This document shows, piece by piece, positions 28,601 through 38,160 of a stretch of 64,000 bases of DNA. Source of the stretch: Zerene cesonia (taxonomy: Eukaryota; Arthropoda; Insecta; Lepidoptera; Pieridae). Every line of letters starts with the position of its first letter. Position 1 is the stretch's first letter. A model generated the notes under the pieces. That model saw only the letters and a program-made list of their open reading frames with translations. It was not told where the DNA came from and ran no database searches. A program made the translations under genes and the position numbers. The stretch spans positions 3,720,001 to 3,784,000 of the forward strand of contig NC_052115.1 of NCBI RefSeq assembly GCF_012273895.1, written 5' to 3'.

Positions 28601-29801
28601 TACACGTATTAAATGCTTTCTACATCGTCACGTCGCATTATCACAACTCTGTGGGCAGATTTGCAAACGAATTACCATTCGATGTTTTGATATTTGACGT
28701 CGTAAATTGAATTAATATCAAGCTAACTTGAACCTTGTTACACAGATTTTAGATATAACTATAGCGCCATTGTTTCTAATTAATATTTAGCGTCTATTCG
28801 CGTGTCGTGATGAAAACAACCTTGATGGTTTATTCGGGGTTAAATAAAAATAACAGAGTAAATCTGATAAACAGGCTTTTTCTCAGCTTGAAAATCTTTT
28901 ATTATTGCTAATTGTGTTTATAAACAAACTGAAACAAAAACTTGGAAATGATCCGATCTCTGATAGACGTCTCCATAGAAACTTCATCGTTTCTAAATTT
29001 CTCTTTGTATACGATCTTAATAAACTAATAAATTATTTATGCGCAACAGCTATTTTGTCTATCGAAAAGAACTGTATAGGAAAAAAAATGTATAGTATTA
29101 TGTACAATGTTCATAGTCACCAAATTATACAAATTTCGTTTACCTATACACCTATATGTTAAATATAAACTATAAATTAACTGATTACCTACAAATAAAC
29201 AGTGTTACTATTACTTTTATCAAAAACTTATCGACACTATCTAAATCCAAAACATCAGCATCACAGTAACTAACAATTAACACTAACATGACAGCCATTT
29301 GATAACTTATCACTTCCACGTTGAGATTATAACGTACGGTAAGGTTTACTTTTTCTCTCGTATTTGTTATTTTATACGAACATAATGTAGATTTATTACG
29401 TTCATGAGCTAAAATACGTATTAACTCAGAAATATACCACGAGTAAGCGATGTTCTGGCCATTTTATGTCCGCTTGACAATTTAATATATAAAGTATGTA
29501 CTTTTCTACTCACTATTAAGCTTACGTATCCATGAATGATGTTGTAGGCTTCCACAACGTCTCTGAAATCACCTTCACAATAACCGCACGTTTCGGGTTT
29601 CATAGGAATATTAAGCTTAGCATCGTTCACCACTTTCACTAGGACAGATCCAATGTTTTCTTTACTTCTCTCTTTCGATGCTTGTTCCTTTAGTACTGAA
29701 AGTATTCTGCTCTCATCAATGCTTTTTATATCCGAAGAGTTCCCTGATGCAGCAAGTATCTCGTGGAATATATCCAATAATGTTTGGGATTTGTTAGCCA
29801 T
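13033..29801 (-). CDS. Neuropeptide GPCR, FMRFamide/myosuppressin (DMSR) / sex-peptide-receptor-like, five coding exons
   Basis: This is a plasma-membrane rhodopsin-class receptor, presumably for an amidated peptide of the FMRFamide/myosuppressin type. The coding exons are 29801-29514, 15558-15400, 14676-14540, 14353-14251 and 13617-13033. Every junction has GT-AG borders and matching phase, giving 423 residues. The N-terminus is extracellular, with sequons at N3 and N21. Membrane segments lie near residues 91-112, 121-146, 160-192, 208-229, 260-289, 328-350 and 366-386. Family-typical strings are HGYVSLI at TM1, LAVADVFVMLEY in TM2, LLFHMHF in TM3, TELPQG in TM6 and INFILYCSMSRQF in TM7. The DRY box is W189-R190-Y191 and there is no NPxxY, as I recall for this family. 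No Cys is visible at the outer end of TM3. The Met start has a good context (AAAATGG). The ligand is inferred from family resemblance only, and a sex-peptide/MIP receptor paralogue is the main alternative. Confidence 0.88.
14251..14353 (-). CDS. GPCR coding exon 4: ICL2 and TM4
   Basis: This short exon has one base to finish Lys195 plus 34 codons (residues 196-229). The acceptor is TTTCTTTTAG and the donor is GTGAGA. It encodes YSDRSHILCTERRCSVAILS followed by SFILPPILCIPTFM. It is too small to stand out as an open frame and was found by requiring the missing TM4 between TM3 and TM5; the phase matches on both sides. Confidence 0.9.
14540..14676 (-). CDS. GPCR coding exon 3: ECL1 and TM3
   Basis: This exon has 45 codons plus two bases, with acceptor AATTTCAG and donor GTAAGT. 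Residues 150-194 read ILPETLDFSYSWAMYLLFHM, then HFAQILHTASICLTLSLAIW, then RYIAI. The open frame that starts at the ATG at 14644 is a shifted shadow; the true frame runs from the acceptor. WRY replaces DRY at the cytoplasmic end of TM3. Confidence 0.93.
15400..15558 (-). CDS. GPCR coding exon 2: rest of TM1, ICL1 and TM2
   Basis: This exon has 53 codons (residues 97-149) in phase 0 on both sides. The acceptor is TTTTATTGCAG. The donor CTG/GTACTG is weak, but it is the only one that leads in frame into the next exon. The protein reads VCTIGVLANTMNVAVLTRRD, then PINRLLKWLAVADV and EYVPFSIYKYL. N105 and D133 fit the conserved TM1 Asn and TM2 Asp of class A receptors. Confidence 0.92.
17402..18401. 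other. Assembly gap of 1000 N
   Basis: There are exactly 1000 N bases, probably a placeholder gap size. The first bases after it (18402-18432) are the 3' end of a Helitron-like repeat, so the gap probably hides a repeat. It lies inside the receptor intron and does not interrupt a recognised exon. Confidence 0.99.
18402..18432 (+). mobile_element. Helitron-like 3' end at the edge of the N run
   Basis: TACGCGGGTGAAACCGCGGG followed by GCACAGCTAG and T is the 3' end of a short Helitron-like repeat; the rest falls in the gap. The arms CGCGG...CCGCG can pair, as expected near a Helitron 3' end. Confidence 0.5.
18787..18828. repeat. 11-bp inverted repeat with inner stem
   Basis: CTGTCTTCTGA pairs with TCAGAAGACAG, and an inner AGGT/ACCT pair sits in the loop. 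It is in the receptor intron, shortly after the N run. Confidence 0.65.
19600..20620 (+). mobile_element. 5'-truncated non-LTR retrotransposon (CR1/Jockey-like LINE), reverse-transcriptase C-terminus and 3' UTR
   Basis: An open frame at 19623-20105 encodes the C-terminal part of a LINE reverse transcriptase: YKVLCQPIITYCISIWGSAP, then RLERAQRSVLKVMLKKPF and RRLYILHSVLK. It lacks the catalytic YxDD region and endonuclease, so it cannot move itself. About 500 bases of 3' UTR follow, with a small nested hairpin (TCCCGCA...TGCGGGA, 20463-20495), an AATAAAG motif and a T-rich end near 20620. It lies in the receptor intron on the opposite strand. Confidence 0.8.
20797..20977 (+). mobile_element. 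Helitron-like short element, second subfamily
   Basis: It begins TCTCTTATATATAAAATTCT after A and ends TTTGCCGGGTGCAGCTGG before T, so CTGG fits CTRR. The inside contains GGCTTGACCGATTC. It is related to the copies at 38044 and 54235. Confidence 0.55.
21945..22058 (-). mobile_element. SINE-like element, 5' head fragment
   Basis: It matches the family head on the minus strand: TTCCCCGGTGAGAGCTGGCC, then GTGCCGAAGCATGCTCGACT. It is diverged from the other copies. Confidence 0.6.
22991..23011. repeat. (ACAT)n microsatellite
   Basis: About five ACAT units in a row, in the receptor intron. Confidence 0.75.
23396..23594 (-). mobile_element. Helitron-like element
   Basis: The plus strand starts CTAGCTGCGCGCCGCGGTTT, contains GGGGATAAAAAGTTGCCTAT and AATCGGTTCAGCAG, and ends TATAATATTAGTAGGA. 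A 92-codon frame over it is not a gene. Confidence 0.58.
24202..24342. repeat. Cluster of three hairpins including a perfect 38-bp palindrome
   Basis: 24202-24226 is an 11-bp stem (GTTAGTATGGT) with a 3-base loop. 24234-24251 pairs GACTTC with GAAGTC. 24305-24342 is a perfect 38-base palindrome beginning CGCGGTTTAGTATAG. The first and third share TTAGTAT. No coding frame covers them. Confidence 0.8.
24385..24450 (-). repeat. Helitron-like 5' fragment
   Basis: ACAAACTTTTGCATTTATAA followed by TATTAGT matches the 5' end of the family in inverse orientation. It lies directly beside the palindrome cluster at 24202-24342. Confidence 0.42.
26815..27082 (-). mobile_element. Helitron-like element, older copy
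   Basis: It shows the order GACTCCGTCCGCATTT, TTTCCGGGATAAAA, TCTCAGGTCTCCAACTATCG and CAGACAAACAGACAG, typical of this repeat class. It ends near TTTTTAATATTAGTTGG. The 71-codon frame here is spurious. Confidence 0.5.
27434..27585. repeat. Direct repeat, 95-base spacing
   Basis: GCGTCCATWGGGATAARATC followed by GGTYTYCAAATAAATACT occurs at 27434 and 27529. The intervening sequence is not clearly duplicated. Confidence 0.6.
28031..28198 (+). mobile_element. Helitron-like short element with intact ends
   Basis: It starts TCTACACTAATATTATAAAG after A and ends GGGGCGAACAGCTAG before T. It belongs to the same family as 4752-4922. Confidence 0.65.
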
Positions 29802-29825
29802 TTTGGCTCATTTGATACTTTATAT
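29514..29825 (-). CDS. GPCR coding exon 1: extracellular N-terminus and start of TM1
   Basis: The coding part is 29801-29514, 96 codons in phase 0, from Met1 to HGYVSLI. The exon itself begins at 29825, after a good acceptor (TTTTTTGTTGCAG), so 24 bases of 5' UTR precede the ATG and another noncoding exon should lie upstream. The donor is GTGAGT at 29513. A second in-frame donor (GTAAGC) lies 12 bases earlier. Residues 1-80 are polar, acidic and basic, carry two N-glycosylation sequons, and show no obvious signal peptide. Joining to the exon at 15558 recreates the family signature HGYVSLI-VCTIGVLAN, which is why I assign this otherwise isolated frame to the receptor. Confidence 0.85.
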
Positions 29826-32034
29826 CTGCAACAAAAAATATATAATTAGTAGTTATACTGTGAAACTCCGCAACAAAGAATTAAGTGCCCCATTGCTTAT
29901 GCAAAAGTTTATGAGGAGCCGACTTCTTTTGGTGAACGAGGAGTTAATTAAAATACAAGGAGGAAGTATTGCGTAATTAATTGTAAAAATTTTCGATTAT
30001 TAAAATTGTGAGCGATTTATTAATATTTGCAGCTGTTTATGTAATTGTTGATATTAAATACTAAGTTAATAACAACGTTTTTTCTCGGAAACAGCTCGGG
30101 ACACTATTTAGGAGATGACGTGCGCAGGTTTTAAGGCCGTTTTCAACAGTACTTAATTAATTAATATTATTATGTTAACTTATGTTATGGTTTGTAACCA
30201 TAAATATTTTCGGCTTTAACCACAGAATAATAAGTTCAACTTCTACTACAGATCATGGGCATTGTACTGTATCTGTCATGAATTCTGAAATTAATAAAGA
30301 TATTAAAATGTGTTATTGTTCACAAGAATGCAATCCGGTACATAAATAATAAATTATAGTAGTATAAACTGCTACCTTTTGATAAATATAATAGCTATTT
30401 ACTGTTATAGTAATGTCTAGTTAGAAAAAACATCAACCATGGAAAGAAGTAATACATTTTTCAAACGTAAGTTAGCATTAAAGTGTATAATAAATTGTAG
30501 ATAAAATGAGAGACTCTTCATAAAAGATAATGTCTAAAACATTATAATTTTCCATTTCTCTTTCAATTGCGTCAAAAACTCAATTTGTCGTTTAATTTAT
30601 ACCTTTATTCAAATAATATTACAAATCTTGTGATATTCTAGAATGATAGTCGTTAATATGTACCGTGTAATTACTTTCCATTTCAAAATCATTAAGTTAA
30701 AGGCGAATTTGTAATGATGTAATCCCGCCTATGAGAAATGTATTTCCATTTACTTAATAACTCAATATAAGAGCTTTGAGGAAATAATAAATAATAAATG
30801 TGGCTGAATATTTCACAGCTGTATAATATATTTATATTATATTAAAGCTATTTTAAATAACAGATTGTGTGTATATGGATAATCTAATTTTAAAATAAAT
30901 GGAAACGTCATCAAAACAAAATGATTTATAAAGAAGATTATTAAGTTTTGCCCATGACATTGCTATATGACTTATTATTATAATATACTTTATTTCTAAA
31001 GCTTAAATAGACAATAGAATTTCCCTCAAATCTTTTCAATCGCTAGTAAACATAACGTATTTTTGAAGATAATTTTGTACAACGCTAAAATAGGTTGTCC
31101 CATGCTGTTACAACAGGTAATTGCAGATATCCAGTAACTCGCATCCAAAGAACTAGAAACTTTGCTAAGAAAGTAATTACATCGCAAAGATAAATGCTTC
31201 AAATGTCGATAAACGATCTATCACCACTAAAATTTATAAATAATACTGTTACTGAATTTGTCATAATATACTCTTTACAGATCGAAGAGTTTACATTACA
31301 TTTATTAGTATATATAATTGACCGCCTCCTTCGTTCATAGGTGAATACCTTGATTTGCGCTGAACTCCGTTCATAATCATCTTACTTATTATTATAATCG
31401 GCTCCCTGGTAACGTGGTTTTAGCGTAAACGTAAAACCGAGGGGTAGAGAAATGTACTAGTCTAGTAGGATACCGAAGACTGATCACCTTCATGTCCGAG
31501 GCAAGCGGTTAGTGAAACAGAGTAATACCTCACAAGGGAGCACAGGAATTTGTTGAAACAGTCAATTATTATCGATCTTAATGTGTATATTATACTCCTA
31601 AGGTATATCAAAATATAAGTAGCTTTTCCAAGAGCTTGTTTAAAAATAGAGTTAGTTTTGTTTAATTAAGCCACGTTCAGCGTATAAACAATTGTAATAC
31701 CCAGTATTATTTTATCATTCCTTAGTTATAAACAAAACAGTGTACAGTTAGTTCCAAGCAATAGCTTAACCTTATCAACGGGCGCTAAGCCAACTCAGTG
31801 TTTATTAAGAATTCTGTAGAGCTAAGAAATTTTGCTAATACATAACTTTTCTTATACTATTTTATTCAAAAAATTAAAAACAAATTCTCACCTCTCGATA
31901 AAAATCAATTTACTAAATGTTGTCCCAGCAAACGTGTAAACGGATCTTAACTTTGAAATAATTTCTCGATAAATAACGAAGCGTTAAAGTTTTCACATGA
32001 AACTGCAATAAATAACACGTAAGTATGCATTTTA

Positions 32035-32069
32035 AACTTATAACAGCAAAGTATTAGCTGTTATAAGTT
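32035..32069. repeat. 13-bp perfect inverted repeat
   Basis: AACTTATAACAGC and its inverse flank a 9-base loop in intergenic DNA. Confidence 0.7.
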
Positions 32070-33479
32070 GGACAACTATGAAACTCTCACGTATCGGTTT
32101 GTGTACCTTAGAAAGTTTCACAAGGACATAATGTATGAGAATACTCCAAGTAATATTGCTAAATAATGTAATACCACCTTTGTCAATTTAAGTCTAGTTT
32201 CAATAATGAAAGATATATTGTTTTTTTTCGGTATCAATAAAATATAACAACAAGTTATCTTTCATTTTATGTTTTCTATTTCCTATGGATTAAAATAAAG
32301 AAGATGATAATATGATTCCTTAATCATTGTATATCGTTTAGATAATACATTAATGCTGGGACTACATTAAGCACACGAAGATGCTTGTTGAGTTAGCGCG
32401 CTAAAAATATCGAGCATTGGGTATACGCGATATTTTTGTGTGCAGTTGACGATTATGATGTTACTTTTTTTATTCGAAAGCTGATGCTTCTCATATGCTG
32501 CCATTTTAATATGGTCCAGTTCAGAAAATGGCATATATTATGTCAAAGCGACATCCATGTCACGTCACATTCATCGCATAAAGACGAATATTTGCCGCAG
32601 CCCAGTAATCTAGCGTAACAGCGTCAAATGCACGTGAAAGGCTCGTCACAAGAAGGATCTTCGTCTTAATAAATATAATGATCGAATAATATACAAATTT
32701 TAGTGACATCTTAATGAATGCTACCCAAGTTCTTCGTTACCGAGTAAAAGTTGTTTGTCAATAAATTACTTGCTATTTTAATGAAATATATATACAGTAC
32801 ATACGCAAAAAAAACACGTATTTTATGATTAAGTGATTATTATTTTATGATTTTGAGCTGTGTAATTATTCGTTTGTTTGTGTGACGGCAATTCAATGCT
32901 AGCCGTCAATATGATTGATGATGAAGACTATTAATAATGGAGCAATGAATTTCACTTGCACACGTCACATATATTTAATTTAAACTATTGGCAAGTCTAA
33001 TATAAATAAAATTCTTTATTATACTCCAAAAATACCCTTAACGTGTTATTGCGGATAAACAAAAATAGCATTGTAGCCGTGGGAAGAAAAGTTTTTATTG
33101 GTGGTTTTTATAGTAATGTTAATGACTTGGTTCTTCTAATCCTTGATTAATGTGTGGCTCCATTAAGCTGTAGTAATAGTCGTAGTTATAGGTGCTAACG
33201 ATATCATTACTAATAATGTCGAAGCATTAATTGACACAATGAAGTAAACAGCATAGGGTTAAGTTTTTTTAGTTTCTTCTTTAATTTTAGCATACACTCT
33301 GTACCTCTATTCCTTGATAATACCTTTCTCCACATTGTTTATTTTTATCGTCAATTTCTTAGTGCGCTCCTCTATTTATTTAATTTTTGAATTGTTTCAA
33401 CATAAAGCACGATGCTCCACAGTACACGTATGTATGTGTGGTACGTAGTTGATGAAATACCCCTTCATCTATTTATCGC

Positions 33480-33704
33480 CATCTATCACCATCGCACATG
33501 AAAATTTCAAGAGGTGGAGCCAATGAAAGAGAAATTTTGGCGATGGGAATAAATGAATGGACTGGGAAGAGTGAGGAAAAGGATACGGGCCTTCGGCCCC
33601 CCACACGCCGAACGAAACACAGTAGCAACTATTTCACGGCGATCTTATGTGTGGTTGTGGTTTCTTCCTCGGTACTGGCCGGAACATGCCCGACTTCCAC
33701 ACTC
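33480..33704 (-). mobile_element. SINE-like element, old diverged copy
   Basis: It shows the middle and head of the family (GGAAAAGGATACGGGCC, CGAACGAAACACAGTAGC) with many changes. The 121-codon frame at 33498-33863 is repeat sequence, not a gene. Confidence 0.6.
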
Positions 33705-36508
33705 AATTTTTTTTCTAATTCGAAGCTACTAATTGGTTCTGGATACATAAGCACCCTCTCATTGTCAAAACTTTTTACTGCTGTTGCAGCAAGAATATTC
33801 TTCAGTCAACAGCAGTACAACACAATGAAATTAAATCAATCAACTATGAGAATAGTAAAGTAAAATTCTGTTGAAAAAGCAAATATTCATCCCAAATGAG
33901 AACACGAACCCTTTGTTACTCTAATGAAAGACTCGTTGATATTCTTTTTCAAGGAAATCGATAATGTGAAGATTGATTGGCATCGATTTTGTGTTGCCAC
34001 TACGAAACTTAATAAACCTATTAATTATTTTTATATACCTGTATGTTTATTGTTTAGTGACCTACGTTCTAAAGTAATAATCGATGTAGATGAATAACCG
34101 ATACTTTTATGCATATATTTAAGTATTGAAAAGTGTTTTAAAAATTGTATTATTAAACCTTTTTTATATGTATATATATATACACTTACTCTCATTTAAT
34201 ATATTATGTAGAATCGACCGATCGAAGGAAAGCTGGTCCTGAAAATGGGACATCTATTTAAATTGGCCAAATCTAAACGACATAGCGTAAAAGAGTAACA
34301 CACTCTTAAATATACGTATCACCAATTCAATTACGTTTACTTAATTGAAACTGTTAGAGTAATTTCTAGATAGTATAATTTTAAATTGTGCGAAATGAGA
34401 ATGAAACACAGAACAAAAACATGCATGAAATTATAAATGATTCCCTAGAAATAGGTTAGTACATTTCTACGAATGCCTGGCGCTCGTTTTTCGTTTTCTA
34501 CTTTATTAAAAGAAAGTAAATGAGAAACGAGATACTGTGTTAATTTCGTTGAATGTTGAGGTTGAGGAGTGGATTTCAGTACAGTATTACGCAACCTAAT
34601 AAAAAAGTTCGCAGTAGGTACATAACTTGTTACTTTTTACAGATGTCAGACCTTCGTGAACTAATATAAAATACAGGTACATTGACAGACAATATCATTA
34701 CATCAATACAATCTGAGTTGAAAAAAAAAAACTCTTTTATTGTTTCATTACAAAGTTTTTCATTCCAACTGATGCCAAGGATACGAAAATTCTTTGATTT
34801 TGAGTAAAATCAAAAGCTTTGGAGAATTATTTTATATGAAGGTGCAAGCTATTGTCTTTATCAGTTATTAATGGTTTTATATGAATAAAGTTAGAAGTGA
34901 ACTTTGAAAAATTTAAAAATAATACCAACTACGAATATAGGTTCTCAACCCATATAAAAAGCAATATTATTTATGAATTATGTGTATTTATAAGTATTTC
35001 ATGTAGCTTATATCTGTATGTGTCTTATTTATCTGTTGATCAAGTCAATATTTTCTGAAATATTCTATAATACCCCAAGTAATTTCTACCAATATTAATA
35101 TTTATTGTATTTTTTTATTTTAACATGCGAAGATTTTACGAAACTTATATATGAATATCGAGACGTCTGTATAGCTTGAATTTGATTTCATATGTTATTC
35201 ACATACAAAGAGTTATATATACCTAGGTTTTAAACAACATTTTTGTGTGATACAGCAATATTTATTTTAACTCATCATTCCCGTTTCAAAGACACAAAAA
35301 TGAACGATCTATTCCGAATTCTCTTTGTGATACGTCAATATTTGATAGAAATTTCATTTGAAACTTTTATACAGAAATATTGGCCGAAGTTTTTCACAAT
35401 AGCTCGACTTCCTTCGCGTTAAACTAATATACTTCAAAATGTTTCTCAATGTCCAATAAGTAACAACTCGAAGTCTTTATATAATTTCTTCCACAAGAAT
35501 GTAACTAAATACAAGTGGTACTTAATATAACTGTCACAATGTATACGCCAGAAATAATCTCTATTGAAAAATTGGTGAGAGTCAGATTGTTGGAAAAGAG
35601 CGCGTTAGATTATGTGACTCAATATTCTCGGTAGCAACTACTGAACACTTAATTTCGAAATTATACCCAATTTTTGATATGTGAAACTTTTAGAATGATC
35701 AAGAAACAACAAAATTATAAAAAATAAACTACAATCTAAGTATAAAAACAGTGTTTATGTGACATTGTGTATACCCATAAGAAAGCTTATTTAATAATAC
35801 TCAAGTCTTAAGGAATGACAATGCATGCTTAATTTATTTAATAACAGTTCATTACTACCTCGTCAAGACAACAATAATGATTAAATATAATCTGTAATGA
35901 TGATGAAAAGCAAAATTGTGTCCTTCTCTTACTCGGTTTTAAAACACATAGGTATCTATTCCGCGGCAGCTTGGTTACTGCGCATCAAAACGTAGGAACG
36001 ACATTCTCCCACCCTATTCAACAACTTTGTAGTAAATTGCTTTTTAAACTTATAAACTTAAAAACTGCTTATCTCACGCGTTTTTAATTTATAAATACGC
36101 ACAAATAAAATAACATCTAAATATTTATTGTTACCCTTTGCATTTTCACATAGTTATGATATTATTTCTAAATACATATACTTTTAGAAATGAACATTGA
36201 ATTTTAATATAATCGTACTAGCTACTTCAAAGACGTAAAGCACTCTAAAACCACAATAAAACTAGATGAAATGCAGGAATACAGTTTGAACTTACATGAC
36301 CAAGTTTTATACATGCAATATTTTATACAATATTTTCAGTTCGGAAATTTTTTGATTGAATTTGCTATTGTAATATTTCATCTCTCATATTTGAAATTAT
36401 AGTAATTATCACCAAATAAGCTTCAATCCTCGGATTTATACAAAAATAATAGCATATATAGATATATTTATGTATGTCTAATATTATGATTAGTGATCTT
36501 AAAAAGTG

Positions 36509-36757
36509 TATTGGAGTCGATCGCGCTTCGGCACGAATTGGGCCGGCGCGCACCGGGGAAGGTACAACGTCCCCACAGAAAACCGGCCTGAAATATTACT
36601 ACTGTGTTTCCGTGAGTGGGGGAGCCGGAGACCCGTATTCTTTTCCTCACCCTTCCCTTATCCTTTCCCCAATAGAAGCGAGCAACGCATTACCTCTGCA
36701 AACGTTCATGGGCTGTGGTGAACACTTTCCATCGGGCGAAATACACAAAAAAAACTG
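36509..36757 (+). mobile_element. SINE-like element, internally shortened
   Basis: It runs from the head (GCGCTTCGGCACGAATTGGG) to the tail (CGTTCATGGGCTGTGG) and ends in an A run. The internal palindromic segment is missing. Overlapping frames here are repeat-derived. Confidence 0.7.
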
Positions 36758-37695
36758 AATATGAAGTAAAGTTTTATGTTTAACGTGTATCAAATAAACA
36801 GATAAATTTTGTACTAGTTACAATTATAATTTGACATCTTGAATAACCATAGTATTATATTTTTAAACAGGTTTCATACATAACCTAAAAAAAAAACATA
36901 CGATAGCAATTACAAACCTCTTCCATCCCAATTTATAATTGTATTCGAGAAAATAAATTATATAAAACGAAGTTCCCGCAAATTGTTAACTCATTCTCGT
37001 AAAATCGAATTTTCATTTAACTTTTTTTCTTCACATTTGCTTTCATCCATATCATTACCCTTGATATTTACGTGATATTGTCCCAAATATAGGCCGTATT
37101 CATCAACTCTGACATGTTAATTTCACAATGCACCCCCAAAGCCCGAGAGAAAATTTACATTTACCTTCATAGAATAACAATAAAGCAACCGGAATATTCT
37201 TTGAAATTTTTCGTCTCGTGTTCCTTAAGTAAATGGGTGGGATACGAGCATATTGAACTGAGTTACAAGAATCATATATTTTTATTATCAGTACGTAAGC
37301 TAGAGGTTCCATACAATGGACAATTCTAACAATGTTGTTAACAGCAGGTTGCCAGCGTTATTGTATGCTGTTATAGCTTAACTTCGAATCTGATTTGTAA
37401 AAACTCAAACATATCCACGACGCCATTTTATTTTCCATTTTATTGTAAGGATATATTCAATATATTCGTCTGCTCAGTTTAAATAATCTATTATCATGCT
37501 AATGTCCTTCGTATCAACATAATTATCTTTAAATATGGGAAAATGAGAAAAAGAAGAGAAATTATATACTTTAAGAGGCTTGCAATAGTATATTTGACTT
37601 ATTTTAATGGTAATTTGGAAAAATGGGTATCGAATGTATAGTTTCAAGATAATAAGACCTAAATACATATTGAAGTAATAATTTTTTATTACTAA

Positions 37696-37915
37696 CTAGC
37701 TTCCGCCAATTAGGACATTTACAAATGATCTAGAGACTGTCTATTCCTGGTTCCAAGGGATGATTTAATCGGTATAAAAAGTATCCTATCACCCAAGTCA
37801 ACTTATACCCTGTCTGTATACCAAATTTTACTATAAAGCACTCAGTAGTTTCAGCGTGATTGACTAACAAACATCAAAACAAACAAACTTTCACTTTCTT
37901 TTATAATATTAGTGT
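37696..37915 (-). mobile_element. Helitron-like element, third subfamily
   Basis: It starts CTAGCTTCCGCCAATTAGG, contains AAAAAGTATCCTATCACCCA, and ends near TTATAATATTAGTGTGAT. Confidence 0.55.
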
Positions 37916-38043
37916 GATAGTGTGATACATTTAAATCCGTTTTATTACTAGTAAAAAACAATTATTTTGTAGAGAATAAATTTTATACATAACGCAATTG
38001 TCGTTTTAGCTAGCTTATACTTGTTTGTGTTCATATTTATGTA

Positions 38044-38160
38044 CTAGTTGACCCGGCAAACGCTGTACTGCCTTACTTTTATCATTAGCTATTAAAAATA
38101 TATGTTGGCGGATTCTCAGACCTATCCGATATGCACACAAAATTTGATATAAGCAACAAT
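38044..38160 (-). mobile_element. Helitron-like fragment, second subfamily
   Basis: The plus strand starts CTAGTTGACCCGGCAAACGC and keeps the interior GGCGGATTCTCAGACC. The other end is lost. Confidence 0.5.

Larger units (their letters stand above)
15559..29513 (-). other. Intron 1 of the GPCR gene, about 14 kb
   Basis: The intron is bounded by donor GTGAGT (29513) and acceptor TTGCAG (15559). It contains the 1000-base N run, a LINE reverse-transcriptase fragment, several Helitron-like copies, a truncated SINE-like copy and a palindrome cluster. I found no further receptor exon or other gene in the readable part. Confidence 0.75.

Noticed and set aside
33498..33863. A 121-codon plus-strand frame with a hydrophobic segment resembling a secreted protein
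   Set aside because: Most of it is an inverted diverged SINE-like copy; the apparent signal peptide is repeat sequence.
36365..36758. Several overlapping small open frames on both strands
   Set aside because: They lie in a SINE-like copy. The same peptide strings recur at 41615-42122, 45163-45531, 59846-60102 and 63183-63524, which is repeat translation.
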